Assembly (NCBI GenBank): GCA_900319835.1
Contig: ONPY01000011.1
Coordinates: forward strand, 1-36,063
Length of the DNA stretch: 36,063 nucleotides
DNA from: an uncultured Eubacteriales bacterium
GTDB taxonomy: Bacteria; Bacillota_A; Clostridia; Oscillospirales; Oscillospiraceae
Reading direction: 5' to 3'
Positions within the stretch are counted from its first letter, which is position 1. Each line of letters starts with the position of its first letter. Below the pieces are notes generated by a model. The model saw only the letters and a list, made by a program, of their open reading frames with translations. It ran no database searches and was not told where the DNA came from. Shown piece after piece: positions 32,226 to 36,063 of the stretch. Both the position numbers and the translations under genes were made by a program.

Positions 32226-33647
32226 TTATTCCTTGCCTGTCCAGCAGTAGGTGCAGATCTTGTCCCGGTCGATGCCGATGGCCTCCATCAGCCCGTCCAG
32301 ACTCTGGTAACCCAGGGAGGCAAAGCCCAGCTTCTCGCAGATCGCGTGCAGCAGGCACTGGCCCCGCTCGGTACTGCAGTCGGCGTATTCCTCCAGGTGC
32401 CGTTCGCCCTCCTCGCCCTCGTTCTCGCGGACGATCTGGCGGGCCAGCAGATCCATTTCGGAGTTGGAGCGGGAAAAGTTCAAATACTTGCAGGCGTACA
32501 TGATCGGCGGGCAGGCCGAGCGCATGTGAACCTCGGCGGCGCCGGACTCATAGAGAAAGTCGATGGTGCCCTTGAGCTGGGTGCCGCGGACGATGGAGTC
32601 ATCCACAAACAGCAACTTCTTGCCCTCGATGAGCTCGGGCACGGGGATCAGCTTCATCTTGGCCACCTGATCGCGCACCTCCTGCCGGTCGGGCATGAAG
32701 GAGCGGGGCCAGGTGGGGGTATACTTGACAAAGGGACGGGCGTAGCTCTTGCCGCTGCGGTTGGCATAGCCGATGGCATGGGGCACGCCGGAGTCCGGCA
32801 CGCCTGCCACATAATCGACCTTGGGCATGTTGCCGCGTGCGATCTCGTCTCTGGCCATGATCTCGCCGTTGCGGTAGCGCACGACCTCCACGTTCTGCCC
32901 CTCGTAGTTGGAGTTGGGGTAGCCGTAGTAGGTCCAGAGGAAGGCGCAGATGCGCATGTCCTTGCCGGCGGGAGAAAGCGTCTCAAAACCGTCGGCCGTG
33001 ACGGAGACGATCTCTCCGGGCCCGAGCTCATAGGCGTCGGAATAGCCCAGCTTGTGATAGGCGAAGGACTCAAAGCTCACACAGTGGGCTCCGTCCTTTT
33101 TGCCGATGTGAACGGGGAGCCTCCCCAGCTTGTCGCGGGAGGCGATGAGGCCGTTTTCCGTCAGCAGCAGGATGGTGGCCGAACCGTCCACCAGCTCGTG
33201 TACGTTTTTCAGCCCCTCCACAAAGCTGTCCTTCTCGTTGATCAGGGCGGCAAACAGCTCCGTCTGGTTGACCTGGCCGGAGCTCATGGCCATGAACTGG
33301 GTGCCGTGGGCGGCAAAGTAGCGCTCAATGAGCGCGTCGGCGTTGTTGATGATGCCCACGGTGGTGATGGCGTAGAGCCCCAGGTGGGAGCGCACCAGCA
33401 GCGGCTGGGGGTCCATGTCGCTGATACAGCCGATGCCGCTGCAGCCGTGAAAGCCCGGCAGGTCCTTTTCAAACTTGGTGCGGAAGGGGGTGTTCTCAAT
33501 GTTGTGAATCTGACGCTGGAAGCCGGTCTGCGCGTCGCGGACGATCATGCCCGCGCGGCGTGTGCCCAGGTGGGAGTGGTAGTCCACACCGAAGAACACG
33601 TCCATCACGCAGTCCTGCTTCGAGACTGCTCCGAAGAAACCGCCCAT
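32226..33647 (-). CDS. purF: Amidophosphoribosyltransferase-family protein lacking the N-terminal Cys nucleophile
   Basis: 473 residues. The N-terminal class II glutaminase domain and C-terminal PRPP transferase domain are recognisable; LLFVDDSIVRGTQ (345-357) is an intact PRPP-binding motif. The C-terminal Cys465-x2-Cys468 (CTYCWTG), with upstream cysteines in SACPPIMYAC, resembles the iron-sulfur ligands of B. subtilis PurF. But the chain begins [13 protein letters not shown], where active PurF begins (after processing) with Cys-Gly-Ile-Phe-Gly. The catalytic cysteine is Gly here, and Cys13 is not in its place. It would then use free ammonia, or be fed by another glutaminase. It overlaps purC by one base. 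It is the only PurF in the window. Confidence 0.85.
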   Translation of the reverse strand: MGGFFGAVSKQDCVMDVFFGVDYHSHLGTRRAGMIVRDAQTGFQRQIHNIENTPFRTKFEKDLPGFHGCSGIGCISDMDPQPLLVRSHLGLYAITTVGIINNADALIERYFAAHGTQFMAMSSGQVNQTELFAALINEKDSFVEGLKNVHELVDGSATILLLTENGLIASRDKLGRLPVHIGKKDGAHCVSFESFAYHKLGYSDAYELGPGEIVSVTADGFETLSPAGKDMRICAFLWTYYGYPNSNYEGQNVEVVRYRNGEIMARDEIARGNMPKVDYVAGVPDSGVPHAIGYANRSGKSYARPFVKYTPTWPRSFMPDRQEVRDQVAKMKLIPVPELIEGKKLLFVDDSIVRGTQLKGTIDFLYESGAAEVHMRSACPPIMYACKYLNFSRSNSEMDLLARQIVRENEGEEGERHLEEYADCSTERGQCLLHAICEKLGFASLGYQSLDGLMEAIGIDRDKICTYCWTGKE

Positions 33648-34324
33648 CAGGCAAAGAAGAGCTCGGAGAGCGTCATGGGATCGACATACGCGCCGTCCTT
33701 GTAAACGCGCATGTTGCCGGAGGCGATCTCATCAATGAGGATGACCTCGTCGCCCACGTAGCCGAACTCAAACTTGATGTCGTAGAGCTCCATGCCGCGC
33801 TTCGCCATCTCGTCGTTGACGATCTCAGTGATCTTCTGGGTCTGCTCCTTGAGAGAGTCGTACTGGGCCTCGCTCATGATGCCCAGCACCACCAGGCCGT
33901 CCTTGGTGACCAGGGGGTCGCCCAGGGCGTCGTTTTTGAAGGTGGTCTCCACGTAGTAGGGGAGCACGGCGCCCTCTTCCACATACTCGCCATAGCGGCG
34001 ACGGAAGCTGCCGACGGCGCGGCGGCGGCAGATGACCTCCAGCCCGTGGCCGAAGACCTTGGCGGGGAGGACTTCCATGGTGACCTCGTCCAGATCGGCG
34101 GCGACGTAGTGGGTCTTGATGCCGGCCTCCTTGAGCTTTTCAAAGAAGTACATGCTCATCCGGAGGTTGACGCGGCCCACACCCTCGATGGTCAGGCCGA
34201 CTTCGTTCATGCCGGGATCGAACACACCGTCCTTGCCGGTGCAGTCGTCCTTGAACTTCAGCAGGTAGTTGCCGTTAGAGAGCGCGTAGACATTCTTCGT
34301 TTTTCCGGTGTAAACCAGTTCCAT
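33647..34324 (-). CDS. purC: Phosphoribosylaminoimidazole-succinocarboxamide synthase (SAICAR synthetase)
   Basis: 225 residues from ATG 34324, with GGAGGG upstream. [15 protein letters not shown] is the family opening, [14 protein letters not shown] is the conserved substrate loop (family usually V-x-R-N-x-x-A-G-S), and [19 protein letters not shown] holds the metal-binding acidic residues. It joins aspartate to CAIR. It lies 16 bases after purE, and its stop shares one base with the purF start. Sequence is normal in length, about 225-240 in this group. Confidence 0.95.
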   Translation of the reverse strand: MELVYTGKTKNVYALSNGNYLLKFKDDCTGKDGVFDPGMNEVGLTIEGVGRVNLRMSMYFFEKLKEAGIKTHYVAADLDEVTMEVLPAKVFGHGLEVICRRRAVGSFRRRYGEYVEEGAVLPYYVETTFKNDALGDPLVTKDGLVVLGIMSEAQYDSLKEQTQKITEIVNDEMAKRGMELYDIKFEFGYVGDEVILIDEIASGNMRVYKDGAYVDPMTLSELFFA

Positions 34325-34340
34325 TGTTTTTCCCTCCAGA

Positions 34341-34829
34341 TTAAAGTTTTTCCAGAATGCTTCTATCCTTGTCCAGAACCTTGGCCATGTCGTTTGCGCG
34401 CTTGTCGTCCAGCTTCTTGGCAAGCACCGCGTCCTCCACGGCCAGGATCTGAACAGCTAACAGGGCGGCATTGGCAGCTCCGTCGATCGCCACGGTGGCA
34501 ACAGGAAGCCCGGTGGGCATCTGTACCGTGGAGAGCAGAGCGTCAATCCCGCCCAGTCCAGCCGATTTGATGGGGATGCCGATGACAGGCAGCGTGGTAC
34601 CCGCCGCCATGGCGCCGGCCAGATGCGCGGCCATACCCGCGGCCGCAATGATGGCGCCGAAGCCGTTTTGCCGCGCATTGACGGCAAAGTCTCTCGCCTC
34701 GACGGGGGTGCGGTGCGCGGAATAGACGTGCACCTCAAAGGGGACCTCAAACTCCCGCAGGATGTTCACGGCCTTCTGCACGACAGGCAGATCGCTGTCG
34801 CTGCCCATGATGATTCCGACTTTCTTCAT
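34341..34829 (-). CDS. purE: N5-CAIR mutase, class I PurE
   Basis: 162 residues from ATG 34829, with TTGGAGGAG upstream. [13 protein letters not shown] (5-17) binds phosphate, and YSAHRTP carries the catalytic His. [22 protein letters not shown] completes the fold. It rearranges N5-CAIR to CAIR. No purK is next to it, so N5-CAIR synthase is either elsewhere or the class I enzyme is used directly on AIR plus CO2. It is the first gene of the purine transcript, behind a riboswitch-like leader. Confidence 0.96.
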   Translation of the reverse strand: MKKVGIIMGSDSDLPVVQKAVNILREFEVPFEVHVYSAHRTPVEARDFAVNARQNGFGAIIAAAGMAAHLAGAMAAGTTLPVIGIPIKSAGLGGIDALLSTVQMPTGLPVATVAIDGAANAALLAVQILAVEDAVLAKKLDDKRANDMAKVLDKDRSILEKL

Positions 34830-34854
34830 GCGTGCTCCTCCAAAGAATAGAATG

Positions 34855-35013
34855 AAAAATGGGCGCACATTCAGCGGGAAGATCCTGTTGAAGTACGCCC
34901 AGACGGTCGGCAATTCCAGTCTCGCGCGTCCACGTGGTGAACTCCACTTTCGCAGAGCGCCGAGGGCGCTCCGGTCAAACCGTCAGGACATGCGGGGCTT
35001 CTACATTTTTTCC
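34855..35013 (-). promoter_or_regulatory. ZTP (pfl)-like riboswitch leader with terminator, upstream of purE
   Basis: Minus strand, from the predicted start near 35013. GCATGTCC (34986-34993) pairs with GGACGCGC (34924-34931) as P1 and is followed by TGACGG, like the UGACUGG of pfl RNAs. An inner hairpin GAGCGCC-CTC-GGCGCTC (34955-34971) and a GTGG..CCAC hairpin (34934-34947) follow. After P1 comes GCCGACCGTCTGGGC (34897-34911), almost identical to the conserved pfl 3' segment GCCgACCGcCUGGGC. Its last GGGC is also the start of a hairpin GGGCGTAC..GTGCGCCC (34893-34900 with 34861-34868) followed by TTTTT (34855-34859). Ligand binding and termination thus compete for the same bases, as in known ZTP switches. 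The 5' half fits the consensus less well. Confidence 0.7.
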
Positions 35014-35019
35014 ATGTTT

Positions 35020-35049
35020 ATGATACCATAGCCGCCGAAAACAAGTCAA
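35020..35049 (-). promoter_or_regulatory. Promoter of the purine operon
   Basis: Minus strand: TTGACT (35044-35049), an 18-base spacer and TATCAT (35020-35025), the -10 extended by TGG. It leads into the riboswitch-like leader about 190 bases before purE. Confidence 0.75.
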
Positions 35050-35241
35050 GAAACAATCTCCGCTCTCTTGGATATTTTGGCCGAACTTGGCACGAGCATT
35101 TTGTGCGAAATCACGAAAGAACTGTGCGCTTTGCAAAAAACGCACAGAAAGTTTTGAATTTTCCTACGGAGCATGTGCGTTTTGCACAGGGCGTTTCCGG
35201 AGCTCGAAAGGGCCGGCGGAGACAGCATACTCCGCGCATAA
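35050..35241. other. Intergenic region with repeated TGTGCG-YTTTGCA hairpins
   Basis: No gene is supported here. Two short hairpins share a direct repeat: CTGTGCG..CGCACAG (35122-35147) and TGTGC-GTTTT-GCACA (35174-35188), with TGTGCGCTTTGCA and TGTGCGTTTTGCA as near-identical 13-mers. It lies just upstream of the purine promoter and is more AT-rich than its surroundings. Confidence 0.5.
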
Positions 35242-35268
35242 AAATACACCGCTCTCGGCGGCGTATTT
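35237..35268 (-). terminator. Terminator of the NifX-like gene
   Basis: Minus strand: AAATACGCCGC / GCGGTGTATTT (35258-35268 with 35242-35252; one G-U pair) followed by TTT. The left arm touches the stop codon of the gene. Confidence 0.75.
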
Positions 35269-35591
35269 CATTTGATCTCATCGAGTCTGGTCTGGATGGG
35301 GAGCGTCCCCTCCTCGGCCTGCCGGGCGGCGTCCAGCGGCGCAAGGCCCGGGGCATGGTAGCGGGTCACGCCATGTTCCGTGAGCCGCTCAAAGGCCGCG
35401 GGATCGGTGATCTTCCCGCAGGCCACGGCCTCGCAGTCATATTGCAGGGCAAGCGCCGCAAAGCCCAGCGGGTCTGGCCCCGGCCGCTCGGCCAGGATGG
35501 AGCCGTCGTCCGTCTCCAGCACCAGCAGGCGCGTACTCTCCTCCATTGCCGCCGGCACCGTCTCCGGACCGGCCGCCACCGCAATGCGCAT
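35268..35591 (-). CDS. Small protein, possibly NifB/NifX-like (dinitrogenase iron-molybdenum cofactor fold)
   Basis: 107 residues. MRIAVAAGPETVPAAMEESTRLLVLETDDGSI... CEAVACGKITDPAAFERLTEHGVTRYHAPGL...ALDAARQAEEG follows the strand-helix order of the NifX/NafY-like domain (start strand, hydrophobic strand, C-G-x-I, then A-F-x-x-L-x-x-x-G-V). No metal-binding motif is obvious. ATG 35591 has AAAGGAG upstream. It is transcribed alone from its own promoter and has its own terminator. The fold call rests on pattern only and could be wrong. Confidence 0.6.
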   Translation of the reverse strand: MRIAVAAGPETVPAAMEESTRLLVLETDDGSILAERPGPDPLGFAALALQYDCEAVACGKITDPAAFERLTEHGVTRYHAPGLAPLDAARQAEEGTLPIQTRLDEIK

Positions 35592-35623
35592 TTGATCACT
35601 CCTTTGACCCGTTCGTCCACTCT

Positions 35624-35652
35624 ATTATATACGCACGCGGGGCGCGTGGCAA
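35624..35652 (-). promoter_or_regulatory. Promoter of the NifX-like gene
   Basis: Minus strand: TTGCCA (35647-35652), a 17-base spacer and consensus TATAAT (35624-35629). Confidence 0.75.
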
Positions 35653-35660
35653 GGAGGAAA

Positions 35661-35699
35661 CCCGCCCGGCTTGCAAAGCCCGGGCGGGCATGCTATATT
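35661..35699 (+). promoter_or_regulatory. Promoter of the TSCPD gene, with the -35 inside a hairpin loop
   Basis: TTGCAA (35671-35676), a 17-base spacer and TATATT (35694-35699). The -35 hexamer falls in the loop of a GC-rich palindrome, CCCGCCCGG / CCGGGCGGG (35661-35669 with 35680-35688). The palindrome could be an operator or a partial terminator for transcripts arriving from either side. Confidence 0.55.
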
Positions 35700-35727
35700 G
35701 AATAAAAACAGTTTGGAGGGATTTTCC

Positions 35728-35982
35728 ATGAAATTTGCCTATCGCCCCAGAGGGGTCTGCTCCCAGCTGATGGAGTTTGAGGTGGAGGACGACAAAATCG
35801 TCTCCGTGACGGCCGTCGGCGGCTGCAACGGCAATCTGAAGGGGATCTCCAGCCTGCTCAAGGGCATGCCCGTTCAGGAGGCCGTCGACCGGCTGGAGGG
35901 CATCCGCTGCGGCGGCAAGGACACCTCCTGCCCCGATCAGATCGCAAGAGCCCTGAAGCAGTACCAGGCAGAACATGCGTAA
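35728..35982 (+). CDS. TSCPD domain-containing protein (TIGR03905-like)
   Basis: 84 residues with TTTGGAGGG upstream. The whole chain is one TSCPD domain: an N-terminal RPRGVCSQLMEFEVEDDKI, VTAVGGCNGNLKGI in the middle, and the naming motif KDTSCPDQIARAL at the end, with four conserved Cys. The domain is known as the C-terminal extension of B12-dependent ribonucleotide reductases and as a stand-alone small protein in Clostridia, where its role is not settled. The cysteines suggest metal binding. Its end overlaps the next gene by 8 bases. Confidence 0.9.
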   Translation: MKFAYRPRGVCSQLMEFEVEDDKIVSVTAVGGCNGNLKGISSLLKGMPVQEAVDRLEGIRCGGKDTSCPDQIARALKQYQAEHA

Positions 35983-36063
35983 AGCGGCTGCACTGCTGCT
36001 GACCCTGCTTCTGCTGACGGGCTGCGCCGCGCAGGGGAGCGGGGCGCCGACCCCGGCGCCCGC
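35975..36063 (+). CDS. Lipoprotein, N-terminal fragment (continues beyond window)
   Basis: Starts at ATG 35975, overlapping the TSCPD gene. MRKAAALLLTLLLLTGCAAQ is a clear lipoprotein signal with lipobox L-T-G-C (Cys17). It then enters a Gly/Ala/Pro linker at the window edge. Nothing can be said of its function. Confidence 0.8.
   Translation, partial: MRKAAALLLTLLLLTGCAAQGSGAPTPAP

Noticed and set aside
35103..35705. A 200-codon + strand frame across the NifX-like gene
   Set aside because: It runs antisense to the NifX-like gene through its terminator and promoter, and has no ribosome binding site or recognisable domain.

Overview
The window is GC-rich and tightly packed, with Firmicutes-type ribosome binding sites (AAGGAGG/GGAGG). 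It carries a spore-cortex-type LysM-GH18 hydrolase, a Gram-positive sorting signal, a class 1B dihydroorotate dehydrogenase with PyrK, a formate-tetrahydrofolate ligase and clostridial-type purine enzymes. This points to an anaerobic, probably gut-associated member of the Clostridia (Oscillospirales-like). That is an inference from gene content; no marker rRNA is present.

Layout. 1-6713: the end of a wall-anchored Ig-like surface protein, a LysM-GH18 protein, oligoendopeptidase F, and a MotA/MotB-like (ZorA/ZorB-like) pair under its own promoter. 6714-7018: an intergenic region full of small palindromic repeats. 7019-15593: a leftward pyrimidine operon, pyrC-carB-pyrK-pyrD-pyrF-pyrE-pyrB, with nearly every gene overlapping the next, driven by a good promoter and a leader with a terminator/antiterminator. 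15696-19306: a rightward TetR-controlled redox operon (monooxygenase-like, carboxymuconolactone decarboxylase-like, DUF362, cytosolic flavodoxin, lipoprotein flavodoxin). It is followed by a probable gene remnant and a chloramphenicol acetyltransferase-like gene. 20137-35049: a long leftward purine cluster, purE-purC-purF-purM-(FNT channel)-purN-purO-AICAR formyltransferase-purD-purL-fhs-rdgB. It starts from a promoter with a ZTP/pfl-like riboswitch leader and ends at a 20-bp perfect hairpin. 35242-36063: a NifX-like small gene and, divergently, a TSCPD-domain gene and the start of a lipoprotein gene.

How it works together. The two biosynthetic operons supply UMP and IMP. Formate is the implied one-carbon source: Fhs makes 10-formyl-THF for PurN and the AICAR formyltransferase, and a formate/nitrite-transporter-family protein is translationally coupled between purM and purN. 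Several enzymes are variants. PyrB carries a PyrI-like zinc module at its C-terminus. PurF lacks the N-terminal glutaminase cysteine. CarB has no CarA beside it. PurH is split into two separate genes.

The most striking non-genic signal is two families of dispersed hairpin repeats. They sit in the larger gaps inside or at the ends of the biosynthetic operons, and their copies show compensatory base changes.
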